Positions 12,782 through 19,634 of a stretch of DNA of 20,026 bases are shown here, one piece after another; position 1 is the first letter of the stretch, and each line of letters begins with the position of its first letter. The stretch lies in IMG/VR virus record IMGVR_UViG_3300030451_000387, positions 1 through 20,026 of that record; one strand, given 5' to 3'. Below the pieces are notes generated by a model. It was not told the DNA's origin, searched no databases, and saw only the letters and a program-made list of their open reading frames with translations. The position numbers and the translations under genes were made by a program. Source of the stretch: a virus.

Positions 12782-13768
12782 ATGGCATTCTCAAATACAT
12801 TCGATACTACAAATACAGGATCGGCTGTCTCCAATCGTGAGGACTTGACTGATGTCTTGACCATTCTTGCGCCTGAAGAGACTCCAATCCTTTCATCTGC
12901 TAATAAAGAACGTGCCTCCGCAACTAATGTTGAGTGGACTGTTGACAGCCTTTCTGCACCCAGCACTGCTGGTATCTCAGAAGGTGCTGACGTTGCTGCA
13001 TTCACTGACAAGTTTGCTAGTCGCGCTCGTCTTAGCAATCGCATCCAAAAATTCCGTCGTGACTACATGGTTTCTGATCTGCAAGAAGCAGTCGATTCCG
13101 TAGGTCCTGCTAAAATCGCACAAGCTGAAGCCAAAGCAATCCGTGAGCTAAAACGTGACGTTGAAGCTACACTTGCTGGAACTCAAGACTCAGCAACAGA
13201 AGATGGTGCTGGTACAGCAAACCGCCTTCGCGGTCTTGGTGATTGGCTTGATTCTGCTGGTCCTTCTGACGTCCCTGCTGCTTATCGTACACCTGCTGAC
13301 AGCATCAAAGACCAAGGCGGTACAGCAATTACTGAAAGTCAGTTCAACGCAATCATTGCTTCTATATTCAAGGTAACTGGTTCTACCAACAACTTGATGA
13401 TGGTTGCAGATGTTGGCGTTCGTCAAACTATCAGTGACTTTGCTCGTACAACTGGTTCTGCTACAGATAATGTTCGTACAGTAAACTACGATGGCAACAG
13501 CGGAAGCATCAAACTATCCGTTGACTTATACGAGTCAGATCACGGTGTTGTTTCTATAGTAAACGCTAACCCTGATTGTATGCCAACAACAACTCCAGCA
13601 AATGAAACTGCTTACTTAGTAAATCCTGAGTATTACGGTGTTCATGAACTCATCCCTATGGGAAGCACTCGTCTTCCTAATCTTGGTGGTGGCGAGCGTG
13701 GATTCGTTGACTGTGCATTAACCCTTGGCGTGTACCACCCTGGTGCGCACGGTAAGATCACTGATTAA
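12782..13768 (+). CDS. Major capsid protein (SU10-like, HK97 fold)
   Basis: The 328-residue protein resembles the SU10-type major capsid family (DUF5309, HK97 fold), the main shell subunit. The characteristic N-terminal NREDLTDVLTILAPEETPIL (residues 18-37) is followed by a VEWTVDSLS strand. The middle and C-terminal parts are A/P-domain-like alpha/beta, ending in a run of strands around YLVNPEYYGVHELIPMG. No long N-terminal delta domain is present, matching the separate scaffold gene. The ATG follows an AT-rich leader (ATTAAATACA) without a Shine-Dalgarno, although it should be the most highly expressed gene. Position after the scaffold gene supports the call. Confidence 0.88.
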   Translation: MAFSNTFDTTNTGSAVSNREDLTDVLTILAPEETPILSSANKERASATNVEWTVDSLSAPSTAGISEGADVAAFTDKFASRARLSNRIQKFRRDYMVSDLQEAVDSVGPAKIAQAEAKAIRELKRDVEATLAGTQDSATEDGAGTANRLRGLGDWLDSAGPSDVPAAYRTPADSIKDQGGTAITESQFNAIIASIFKVTGSTNNLMMVADVGVRQTISDFARTTGSATDNVRTVNYDGNSGSIKLSVDLYESDHGVVSIVNANPDCMPTTTPANETAYLVNPEYYGVHELIPMGSTRLPNLGGGERGFVDCALTLGVYHPGAHGKITD

Positions 13769-13792
13769 TATTAACCAAGGAGATAAAATATA

Positions 13793-14278
13793 ATGGCAGA
13801 TATAACATTAAAAAGAGTTCAGGACATCCAAACATTAGCTTTGGGTTTTAACTACGAAGGCTCAGTTGACCTAGCTGAAGATATAGCTACAGGTGGAGTA
13901 AGCGACTTAAAGGTTGGTGGCGCACAGCTTGCAGGAACTATATCAAAGGCAGCAATCGTCGTTGATGAACTTGTACCAGAAACATCCTCTTCAGGAACTA
14001 CATACACTAGTGTGACAGTTTCTCTAGGAGATGATGATGATTCAGGTGATGATAACCTAATCGATGATATCCAAGTTGAAGAAACTAATGCAGGTGTAGC
14101 AAGCGTAGGTACAGCTTTTGTAAATACAGGAGCATCTATTGCACTACCATTGCTTACTGATAAGATTAATCTTTTAGTTACTTCCGCAGGAGAAGCTGAT
14201 GAGGCTCTTATGACTGGAGGAAAACTAAGAATATTCTTAGAGTATCATCCAACTGCTGGAGAATCATTCTCTAACTAA
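13793..14278 (+). CDS. Putative capsid decoration protein
   Basis: This 161-residue acidic protein follows the major capsid gene after 24 bases and has one of the clearest ribosome sites in the window (AAGGAG). It is Gly/Ser/Thr/Val-rich and looks almost entirely beta-stranded, with an Asp-rich loop (GDDDDSGDDNLIDD) at about residues 79-92 that could bind calcium. It ends just before a strong terminator, so it shares the heavily expressed capsid transcript. Position, composition and expression signals suggest a decoration or head-fibre protein. I do not recognise a named family. Confidence 0.5.
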   Translation: MADITLKRVQDIQTLALGFNYEGSVDLAEDIATGGVSDLKVGGAQLAGTISKAAIVVDELVPETSSSGTTYTSVTVSLGDDDDSGDDNLIDDIQVEETNAGVASVGTAFVNTGASIALPLLTDKINLLVTSAGEADEALMTGGKLRIFLEYHPTAGESFSN

Positions 14279-14287
14279 TTAATTACT

Positions 14288-14317
14288 GGTCGGGGGGCTT
14301 CGGCCCCCCACCTTTTT
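14288..14317 (+). terminator. Strong rho-independent terminator after the capsid genes
   Basis: GGGGGGC (14292-14298) and GCCCCCC (14303-14309) form a perfect 7-bp GC stem closed by the stable TTCG loop. It can be extended by GGT/ACC with a bulged C and is followed by TTTTT (14313-14317). It begins ten bases after the decoration gene stop and ends three bases before the next ATG. Confidence 0.93.
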
Positions 14318-14320
14318 AAT

Positions 14321-14629
14321 ATGGATGTAATCATTCCTAAAATAAAGCGGTACTCTGATGGAGAGATTGATCGCGCGTTCATGCGTGAAATCAAGACTGG
14401 CTTTAGACTAGAGCGTGAGACAGAACAAAAAAGGGTCACAGCTGCGGCTAAAGAAGCTCAAAAACTAAAAGGCACAAAACATCCAGTTCTGGGTCGACCA
14501 GTTGCAAGTATTCCTCCTAGGGAGTACTTCCGGCTAATAAAGAAGTACGGTCATGAAACTGTGCATTCTAAAGAATTTTTAAAGTACTACAACAAGAAGT
14601 TTCCTGAACTAAGTCCAAACAAAGCATAA
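14321..14629 (+). CDS. Conserved phage hypothetical protein, possible head completion factor
   Basis: The 102-residue basic protein has a charged helical N-terminus and a C-terminal block VASIPPREYFRLIKKYGHET that I associate with small proteins next to capsid genes in many phages; function unknown. Its ATG lies three bases after the terminator T-tract, so its ribosome-binding area is the terminator hairpin itself, and any read-through mRNA would have its start close to a stable stem. The stop shares a base with the next ATG (TAATG), so it is coupled to the neck protein gene. Low expression relative to the capsid genes is expected. Confidence 0.6.
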   Translation: MDVIIPKIKRYSDGEIDRAFMREIKTGFRLERETEQKRVTAAAKEAQKLKGTKHPVLGRPVASIPPREYFRLIKKYGHETVHSKEFLKYYNKKFPELSPNKA

Positions 14630-15582
14630 TGCAAACTAGAACCTACGGCGAGTTATTTAAGTTAATAAGATCCTTAGCTGGGGTTGGCTCTTTTTCCGCG
14701 AACGAGTTAGACGATATTGCGAACCTAATTAACAGAAGGTTCTTACAAATATTTAACGAGAGTCCTATATGGCCTCGATACCTTGTGTCCTCTGAGAAGA
14801 GAGATGTTTTAGCTTTGACGCTCTCTGGTGCGACAGCAAGCACGGACACAACAGTAAATCAGAACTACAAACTACTAGGTTCTAATACAACTGGTGGTTC
14901 TAATGTTTACCAAGGTACAACTACTAGCACTGTTATTGTTTATAATACAGGTACCGCTTGGCGTGTAGATACAGCAGCATCAGCTGCTGAACAAACTGAT
15001 GGAACATTTACAGTAACTTCTGGTACTCAACAATTTATTGAAGCAGATACTAACAAAAAAGATAACATCACTGATGTAGAAACATTTACTCCACGTGCAG
15101 GCACGGATTCATTGCTTGTTGAAGGTAAGAACCTTGTACCATTTGCACAGACTGGTAAAACTACTATAGGTTCATTTAATCGTATTTACAGAAAGCAACC
15201 TTTCTTAAATCAATCAGCACTTGAGTACGAGTTCTTTGTTGATGTTACCGGAGCTAATATATTAAATATTGCCTCTACTACCGATAACTCAGTATTTGTA
15301 ACTTATAAACAACAATTTACTCCATTTAGTGTAGGACCGAGTACTGATGCTACAATTTACACAGATAGCACTGTAGAAGTACCAGGAGAGTTTTTTGCTT
15401 ACTTAGCTCATGCAACCTATGCTGATTTTCTTCGTATGGATGGTCAGACTGACAAGGCATTCCAAGAAGAAGAAAGAGCTAATATAGCTATGGCTTTAGA
15501 ACTGGAGAAGATTGATATAATATCTAATAACAATACCGTAAACAAACGGTTCTCAACTTACGTAAATCGGCAATCCCGATAG
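14629..15582 (+). CDS. Putative neck/head-tail adaptor protein with inserted beta domain
   Basis: The 317-residue protein has split helical ends: residues 1-50 (ELFKLIRSLAGVGSFSANEL and INRRFLQIFNESPIWPRYL) and 250-300 (EVPGEFFAYLAHATYADFLR and a charged helix). These resemble the paired helices of head-tail connector proteins that dock under the portal. Between them lie about 80 residues of Gly/Ser/Thr-rich beta repeats (roughly 75-150, with YQGTTTSTVIVYNTGTAWRV), probably an extra domain on the neck surface. No close named family is recognised, so the role is inferred from layout and position. It overlaps the upstream gene by one base. Confidence 0.45.
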   Translation: MQTRTYGELFKLIRSLAGVGSFSANELDDIANLINRRFLQIFNESPIWPRYLVSSEKRDVLALTLSGATASTDTTVNQNYKLLGSNTTGGSNVYQGTTTSTVIVYNTGTAWRVDTAASAAEQTDGTFTVTSGTQQFIEADTNKKDNITDVETFTPRAGTDSLLVEGKNLVPFAQTGKTTIGSFNRIYRKQPFLNQSALEYEFFVDVTGANILNIASTTDNSVFVTYKQQFTPFSVGPSTDATIYTDSTVEVPGEFFAYLAHATYADFLRMDGQTDKAFQEEERANIAMALELEKIDIISNNNTVNKRFSTYVNRQSR

Positions 15583-15609
15583 TAACCCCCTGTGATACAA
15601 TAATAAATT

Positions 15610-15876
15610 ATGGCAAAATCAAGAAATAACGCATTGGAGTTCAGCTCCGCAGGTTCAGTCCTAGCAACAGATAGCGATGTTACTACAGGTAGCTTTGGAG
15701 CTATACAAATTCTACAGGACACTACTATGGGTGCTGTAGTATCTGATAATGTTGACCAGACTACTCACTCCGCAGCTGCTTTTAGTGGAAAAACTTTTGG
15801 AGCTGGAACTATACTATACGGTCAATTTTCATCTGTTACAGTAACTTCTGGCTTAGTAGCACTTCACAAGGTTTAA
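15610..15876 (+). CDS. Small beta-rich virion-like protein
   Basis: The 88-residue protein starts MAKSRNNALEFSSAGSVLAT and consists of short Ser/Thr/Gly-rich strands (GSFGAIQILQDTTMGAVV, GTILYGQFSSVTVTSGLVAL). This pattern, a single small beta unit with a repeated Gly turn, is common in small head or tail tip proteins of phages, which often form trimers. No function is known to me. The start follows an AT-rich leader without Shine-Dalgarno, and the stop lies one base before the next gene. Confidence 0.55.
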   Translation: MAKSRNNALEFSSAGSVLATDSDVTTGSFGAIQILQDTTMGAVVSDNVDQTTHSAAAFSGKTFGAGTILYGQFSSVTVTSGLVALHKV

Positions 15877-15877
15877 T

Positions 15878-16732
15878 ATGAATATTAGCCTCGATTCAGC
15901 CCTAGGTCGGCAGAGAAGGCTGAACCAAGTAGGAGAGACTATTAACTCAATAGCTACTCCTGCTGCTGCATATAGTCTTAGGAGTCTTACTGGTGGTGAT
16001 CCTTTAGCAGTGCGTGTTCGTAGAGATACAGGTGGGGGTGCTGGAGATGACGATGAGCAAGATTTTACTGTATCTGAAATAAACTCTGGAGCATTGGTTG
16101 CTTTTGTTGGTTCTGGAAACAATGGCTTTGTTGAAACTTGGTATGACCAATCAGGCAACGATAATCACGTTACTAATACAAATACAGGTAATCAACCTAA
16201 GATTGTAAGCTCTGGTTCTTTATTAACACAAGGCGGTAAAGCCTGTATTAATTTTGATGGTACAGATAACTTTCTTAACAAAGAAACTTACACGCAAGGA
16301 GCTTTATCTCAACCCAATACTGCTTTTGCTGTGGCTAAATTAGACGTTTATACTGATTCAAATAAGAAAATATTTGATGGTGATGTAGCGACGGCTAGAA
16401 ATATGCTTAATCTTAATCCAGCTGGCAATGGGCAGTTTAGTATTTTTGCAGGGACTGTTCGAACTACTGGAGAAGATGCTGATGCGGATAGGCATTTACT
16501 TACTGCTTTATATAATGGTGCGTCATCTATTTTAAGAATAGATACAACCCAGAAAATTTCAAATAATGCCGGAACCAATACAATGAACGGAATTGTAATT
16601 GGAGCAAACCACGATACTGCTCAAAACTTTTGGGATGGAGATATACAAGAAATTATTATATGTGACTCCAATCAAACAAGTAACTTTACTGCCTTAGAAG
16701 GTAACATTAACTCTTATTACTCAATATTCTAA
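15878..16732 (+). CDS. GH54/arabinofuranosidase-like lectin-fold tail or surface protein
   Basis: The 284-residue protein has the start of the alpha-L-arabinofuranosidase B catalytic-type beta-sandwich (GH54-like): AYSLRSL at 31-37, VRVRR at 45-49, an acidic linker, then ETWYDQSGNDNH at 86-97, followed by strands around CINFDGTDNFL. The second half looks like a concanavalin-type jelly roll, ending in an LEGNINSYYSIF helix typical of such domains. Phages use this fold mainly for binding or cutting surface glycans, so a receptor-binding fibre or glycan hydrolase is likely. Catalytic residues cannot be confirmed by reading. It overlaps the next gene by one base (TAATG). Confidence 0.65.
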   Translation: MNISLDSALGRQRRLNQVGETINSIATPAAAYSLRSLTGGDPLAVRVRRDTGGGAGDDDEQDFTVSEINSGALVAFVGSGNNGFVETWYDQSGNDNHVTNTNTGNQPKIVSSGSLLTQGGKACINFDGTDNFLNKETYTQGALSQPNTAFAVAKLDVYTDSNKKIFDGDVATARNMLNLNPAGNGQFSIFAGTVRTTGEDADADRHLLTALYNGASSILRIDTTQKISNNAGTNTMNGIVIGANHDTAQNFWDGDIQEIIICDSNQTSNFTALEGNINSYYSIF

Positions 16733-16968
16733 TGATTTATTTAATATACGACAACGAAGAAGATGCTAATGCTCGTGCCGATAAAGAAGGTAAGAGAATA
16801 GGTTTATCTTATTGGATACATGGAGTAGGGTCACGAAGAGTTCTTTCACCACAACCTACAGCAGAAGGTAAGTGGGCATTGAATGTTACTGTTTATGATT
16901 TAACCGAAGAGGAAGAATCTTCTACTGTTGAGTCATTTAATTCTGTAATACAAAGCGAGGAATTTTAA
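16732..16968 (+). CDS. Small protein following the adhesin gene
   Basis: The 78-residue acidic protein (MIYLIYDNEEDANARADKEG at its start) is unknown to me by function. It has an N-terminal strand, a helix, a central YWIHGVGSRRVLSPQPTAEGKW segment that looks conserved, and an acidic tail. Short genes coupled to fibre genes often encode assembly chaperones, and the one-base overlap with the adhesin gene fits that, but this is inference. It overlaps the next gene by one base as well. Confidence 0.6.
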   Translation: MIYLIYDNEEDANARADKEGKRIGLSYWIHGVGSRRVLSPQPTAEGKWALNVTVYDLTEEEESSTVESFNSVIQSEEF

Positions 16969-17123
16969 TGGAAACTATGCTCAGAGGAACAGTAGGATCA
17001 ACAGGGTTCTTTGCTTGTATGGGATTACAAAGCGTAAATACCGTAGTTAGCCTAGTTGTTGGGGTAATGACTTTTGTATTTCTAGGACTATCTATTTATA
17101 AATTACTAAAGGATCTGAAATGA
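16968..17123 (+). CDS. Small single-span membrane protein, holin-like
   Basis: A 51-residue frame starts at ATG 16968, sharing a base with the upstream stop, and ends in an ATGA overlap with the next gene at 17120. It has a short N-terminus, one strongly hydrophobic helix at about residues 24-45 (VNTVVSLVVGVMTFVFLGLS) and a basic end YKLLKDLK. Size, topology and position next to another holin-like gene suggest a small holin or pinholin that opens the inner membrane for lysis. The family cannot be named from sequence. Confidence 0.65.
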   Translation: METMLRGTVGSTGFFACMGLQSVNTVVSLVVGVMTFVFLGLSIYKLLKDLK

Positions 17124-17524
17124 CTACTGAACTTATAGCAATGCTAGGTGGTGGTGCATCTGGGTTCTTGTTTAAGTTGATCGGTACAATGGTTACTGCT
17201 CAACAAAACAATGTAAATAACCTCATAAAAAAACAAGAGGCATCGAGTGCAAGTGCTGATGCAGCTGCAAAACGCACAGGAGATGGTGGTGCTTGGGTAA
17301 GAAGAGTAATAGTAGTAACAGTTTTATTTGGTGTAATTATAGCCCCCTTTATACTAGCTCACAGTGACGAAGGAGTAACAGTAGCTAGTGAATACAGTAA
17401 ATTTTTTGGGTTTAAAAAGGGTACAACATTCCAAACTCTGCACGGCTATGTTATACTACCAGAGATACGCCAAACAGTTCTAGCCATAGTAGGTTTTTAC
17501 TTTGGTTCATCCTCAGTCAAATAA
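17120..17524 (+). CDS. Putative 3-TM holin (gene-transfer-agent type)
   Basis: The 134-residue protein starts with a Gly-rich weakly hydrophobic helix (residues 4-25), has a Gln/Asn/Ala-rich linker, a clear membrane helix at about 63-80 (VIVVTVLFGVIIAPFI) and a third hydrophobic stretch at 117-130 ending GFYFGSS. The arrangement and the final FYFGS motif resemble the 3-TM holins described for gene transfer agents and related phages. It would control timing of lysis. It overlaps the 51-residue membrane gene by four bases and ends one base before the next ATG. Confidence 0.6.
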   Translation: MTTELIAMLGGGASGFLFKLIGTMVTAQQNNVNNLIKKQEASSASADAAAKRTGDGGAWVRRVIVVTVLFGVIIAPFILAHSDEGVTVASEYSKFFGFKKGTTFQTLHGYVILPEIRQTVLAIVGFYFGSSSVK

Positions 17525-17525
17525 T

Positions 17526-17744
17526 ATGAAAAAATGTAATGTATGCGACAAGCCTAAGAGCATTTGCTCTTGGTGTTCACCAATCCAATGGATTACAAAA
17601 ACGCTCAACAAAAACTCTCTGAACTCCGTGATAGCCTCGATAAAGTTCTTGGTAGTAAAACCGAAGGACCTAGCCGGGAAGACGCTGAGGAGGCTCTCAA
17701 GACGGCTAAAGACGGTGCTAGGCGGGCTAAGAAAACGCTCCTAG
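17526..17744 (+). CDS. Small CxxC...CxxC protein overlapping the acidic coiled-coil gene
   Basis: ATG 17526 begins one base after the holin-like stop and opens MKKCNVCDKPKSICSWCSPI, with two CxxC pairs that could bind zinc. The frame continues 72 codons to 17744 but from 17588 runs in a different frame from the larger acidic gene, and its C-terminal half is just basic, as expected from reading the other gene out of frame. Either two genes truly overlap here, or only the first 20-odd codons are functional (for example as a coupled or frameshifted leader of the acidic protein). Confidence 0.4.
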   Translation: MKKCNVCDKPKSICSWCSPIQWITKTLNKNSLNSVIASIKFLVVKPKDLAGKTLRRLSRRLKTVLGGLRKRS

Positions 17745-18367
17745 GCAGAATCAAGGAGTTACCTGTAGTAGACAAGATAACACAGCTTGGAGCCGCAGGA
17801 ACAGTAGCTGTAAGCACGGCAGCAGTTACTCAGACTAATATAGCCGTGGATGAGACAGAAGTATTTGTAGCCAGTGTAGCTAACGACGTAGTGCATGAAA
17901 GACTAAGATTCCCACCAGTGATAAATAACTTTGTAGATTTTAGTGCATTGAACTCTTGGGGACAAGCAGTTATGCAAGAAAAGGTAGCCAAGGTACAAGC
18001 AGAGGTAGCCAAGGTAGAGGCTAAGGTAGCACCGGTTGAGTCACAGGCCACCGAAGAAACCGAGAGCCAAGAACCACAAGCCCAAAAAGAAAGTGCTAAC
18101 AACACCGAGGAAAATAGAGGAAGTGCAGAAGAAGCTAAACAAGATGCAGAAGAGGTTGATAGTGAAGAAGTAAAGAGTAACGAGACACAGGAGTCCCAGC
18201 AAGCAGAAGAAGCAGAACCTGTGCCAGAGGAAGAAAGCGGTGAAAGTGTTGATAAAATAGATGAGGTTAAGCCGCATTCAGAAGTTCAATCCGATGAACC
18301 TGAACAGCCAATAATTACACCAGATAACTTACCAACAGTGTCACCAGAACAACCAAGACAGGTATGA
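17588..18367 (+). CDS. Acidic coiled-coil protein with hydrophobic segment
   Basis: From ATG 17588 the protein has 259 residues and is not recognised. A charged helical N-terminus (1-60) is followed by a moderately hydrophobic stretch at about 65-87 (LGAAGTVAVSTAAVTQTNIAV) that could cross or insert into a membrane. A region rich in aromatic residues and Pro follows, then coiled-coil repeats of Glu/Val/Ala/Lys at 131-150, and a long disordered Glu/Ser/Gln tail with Pro at the end. The coiled-coil repeat is also visible as a near-duplicate of about 20 bases in the DNA around 18000. It lies between membrane genes, so it may be an envelope-spanning or virion-internal protein. The stop overlaps the next ATG as ATGA. 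Confidence 0.55.
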   Translation: MDYKNAQQKLSELRDSLDKVLGSKTEGPSREDAEEALKTAKDGARRAKKTLLGRIKELPVVDKITQLGAAGTVAVSTAAVTQTNIAVDETEVFVASVANDVVHERLRFPPVINNFVDFSALNSWGQAVMQEKVAKVQAEVAKVEAKVAPVESQATEETESQEPQAQKESANNTEENRGSAEEAKQDAEEVDSEEVKSNETQESQQAEEAEPVPEEESGESVDKIDEVKPHSEVQSDEPEQPIITPDNLPTVSPEQPRQV

Positions 18368-18528
18368 TACAATACATAATTGATAATTACAAAGAGAATC
18401 TACTAGGTATGCTATTTGCGTACATAGGAATATTTTCTATTATAGTTATGTTCCTACCTAAGAATAATATAATATCTAGAGCTTTCAAAGAGTTTGCATC
18501 AATATGTACGTCTATCTTCAAAAAATAA
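18364..18528 (+). CDS. 54-residue single-span membrane protein
   Basis: The frame starts at ATG 18364 in an ATGA overlap with the acidic coiled-coil gene and ends at 18528, overlapping the secreted-protein gene by 25 bases. It has a short polar N-terminus, a membrane helix at about residues 15-32 (GMLFAYIGIFSIIVMFLP) and a basic C-terminus. The overlaps on both sides and the clean hydrophobic helix make it a likely real gene. Its role is unknown; a holin, antiholin or spanin part is possible given the neighbours. Confidence 0.6.
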   Translation: MIQYIIDNYKENLLGMLFAYIGIFSIIVMFLPKNNIISRAFKEFASICTSIFKK

Positions 18529-19121
18529 AATTTTTATTAGCCCCCTTACTACTTGCTTCTATAGCTTGGGGTGCTGTACAACTAAACAGCGTGGTATATG
18601 ACCTAGAGGTAGGCATAGACGAAACCTATAGTGTATCTGATTTTAATCCACAGGGCGGTAAAACTTACTACAATCCAATGATATTTACTACTTCTGTAGG
18701 CGGACAGTACACATTTGAAAACTATTCTAGCGACCTAACAGGAGGAACCCAGGATACTGCATTGTTAATTTACGATGACCTCAAGGCTGACTTTGTAATT
18801 GATCAGCCTGCAATATTTAACGATGGTCCTAACATAGGATTTGGTGGAGGACAGCTTGATACTTTTCAAGGGTTTGAAAGGTATAATGAACCATTCAACG
18901 GAACTATAACTTTAGCCGAAGACACTACTTATGCTGCTGTGTTCTCATCGTTTTCACCGGATGCTTTAGGAACTATGCAAGTTCGACTAACAGCACCAGG
19001 ACAAATTTATAGTGTTGATTTAGTGCCTATACCAGAACTAAAAGATACTGGATTATGGATTGCACTAATCATAGGATTCTTTGTAGCATTCAGCTACATG
19101 AAAATAAAAAGCGGTATATAA
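18504..19121 (+). CDS. Secreted beta-sandwich protein with PEP-CTERM-like C-terminus
   Basis: The 205-residue protein begins with a signal peptide (basic LQKIKF, hydrophobic LLAPLLLASIAWGA, likely cut near residue 24). The body (25-170) is beta-rich, with GGQYTFENYSSDLTGGTQDT and a TITLAEDTTYAAVF strand pair, resembling small carbohydrate- or Ca-binding sandwich domains found in host exported proteins. The end is VPIPEL at 174-179, an uninterrupted hydrophobic helix (LWIALIIGFFVAFSYM) and a short basic tail, the layout of PEP-CTERM or other tail-anchored exported proteins. Whether an exosortase would recognise VPIPE is unknown. No later in-frame start would preserve the signal peptide. It may be displayed on the host surface, for example in superinfection exclusion; that is speculation. 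Confidence 0.6.
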   Translation: MYVYLQKIKFLLAPLLLASIAWGAVQLNSVVYDLEVGIDETYSVSDFNPQGGKTYYNPMIFTTSVGGQYTFENYSSDLTGGTQDTALLIYDDLKADFVIDQPAIFNDGPNIGFGGGQLDTFQGFERYNEPFNGTITLAEDTTYAAVFSSFSPDALGTMQVRLTAPGQIYSVDLVPIPELKDTGLWIALIIGFFVAFSYMKIKSGI

Positions 19122-19150
19122 TCGCATAACCAATAACAAAAGGATATATC

Positions 19151-19264
19151 ATGCCAATGGGAAAAGGAACATACGGAAGCAAAGTAGGCCGTCCATCTAA
19201 AGCTGCAAAAGCTAAAGGAATGAAGGGAATGGCTAAAAAGAAAATGGTAAAACGAAAGAAGTAA
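19151..19264 (+). CDS. Polybasic mini-protein 1 (37 residues)
   Basis: ATG 19151 follows a good AAAAGGA and a leader containing ACCAATAACA. The 37 residues are Lys/Gly/Met-rich (MPMGKGTYGSKVGRPSKAAK, then KGMKGMAKKKM), with no acidic residue. Short proteins starting with this Gly-Lys-Thr-Tyr-Gly pattern recur in phage genomes, from memory, with no known function. The stop shares a base with the next ATG (TAATG). A role in binding DNA inside the capsid would fit the charge. Confidence 0.6.
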   Translation: MPMGKGTYGSKVGRPSKAAKAKGMKGMAKKKMVKRKK

Positions 19265-19404
19265 TGCCATTTAGCAAATACAGTCCAAAACAGAAGAAGA
19301 TAGCTAGAATAGCTGCACCTCGTAACAAAATTACTGGGGCTGACTTCAAAGTACTAAGGAGTAGAAATGCACAGAAAAATACTAACCGTCGCAAGAAAGC
19401 TTGA
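19264..19404 (+). CDS. Polybasic mini-protein 2 (46 residues)
   Basis: The frame starts in TAATG overlap with the previous gene and encodes 46 residues beginning MPFSKYSPKQKKIARIAAPR and containing KITGADFKVLRSRN. It is strongly basic with a single acidic residue. Similar short proteins with a KYSPKQKK start occur in other phages, by recollection, without assigned function. It overlaps the next gene by 38 bases in another frame. Confidence 0.6.
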   Translation: MPFSKYSPKQKKIARIAAPRNKITGADFKVLRSRNAQKNTNRRKKA

Positions 19405-19492
19405 GAAAGCTTCTAAGGCTCACGCAGGACAAGCAAAACTATTAAAATCATTAGCAAGTCATGGCAAAAAAAAGAGCAAAAAGCGGGGGTAA
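19367..19492 (+). CDS. Polybasic mini-protein 3 (41 residues)
   Basis: ATG 19367 has the good ribosome site AAGGAG and encodes 41 residues of basic helix (MHRKILTVARKLEKASKAHA, then GQAKLLKSLASHGKK and a Lys/Arg tail). It overlaps the preceding gene by 38 bases and the following gene by 32. The AHAGQAKLL block is, from memory, conserved in small phage proteins. Function unknown. Confidence 0.55.
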   Translation: MHRKILTVARKLEKASKAHAGQAKLLKSLASHGKKKSKKRG

Positions 19493-19634
19493 AATATGCC
19501 CCGAAGGTAAAGCCTGGGCTAGGCGTACATTTGACACCTATCCAAGTGCTTATGCTAACTTGGCCGCATCTAAGTACTGCAAGGATCCAAACTACGCAAA
19601 AAAAGCAAAGGGAGGAAAACGAAAGGGTAGATAA
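19461..19634 (+). CDS. Small basic protein with YPSAYAN motif
   Basis: The 57-residue protein reads MAKKRAKSGGKICPEGKAWA followed by TFDTYPSAYANLAASKYCKD and a Lys/Gly tail. The pattern of Cys, EGK, YPSAYAN and Cys is one I associate with a recurrent family of small phage proteins (near DUF5872), function unknown. The two Cys (13 and 40) could form a bridge or bind metal. It overlaps the upstream gene by 32 bases and shares one base with the next start (TAATG). Confidence 0.65.
   Translation: MAKKRAKSGGKICPEGKAWARRTFDTYPSAYANLAASKYCKDPNYAKKAKGGKRKGR

Noticed and set aside
12557-13044. Minus-strand frames opposite scaffold and capsid genes
   Set aside because: Composition is that of antisense to well-supported genes, and no promoter or ribosome site points to them.
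17588-17620. Programmed -1 frameshift linking the CxxC frame to the acidic protein
   Set aside because: No canonical X XXY YYZ slippery heptamer in the correct frame was found near the overlap.
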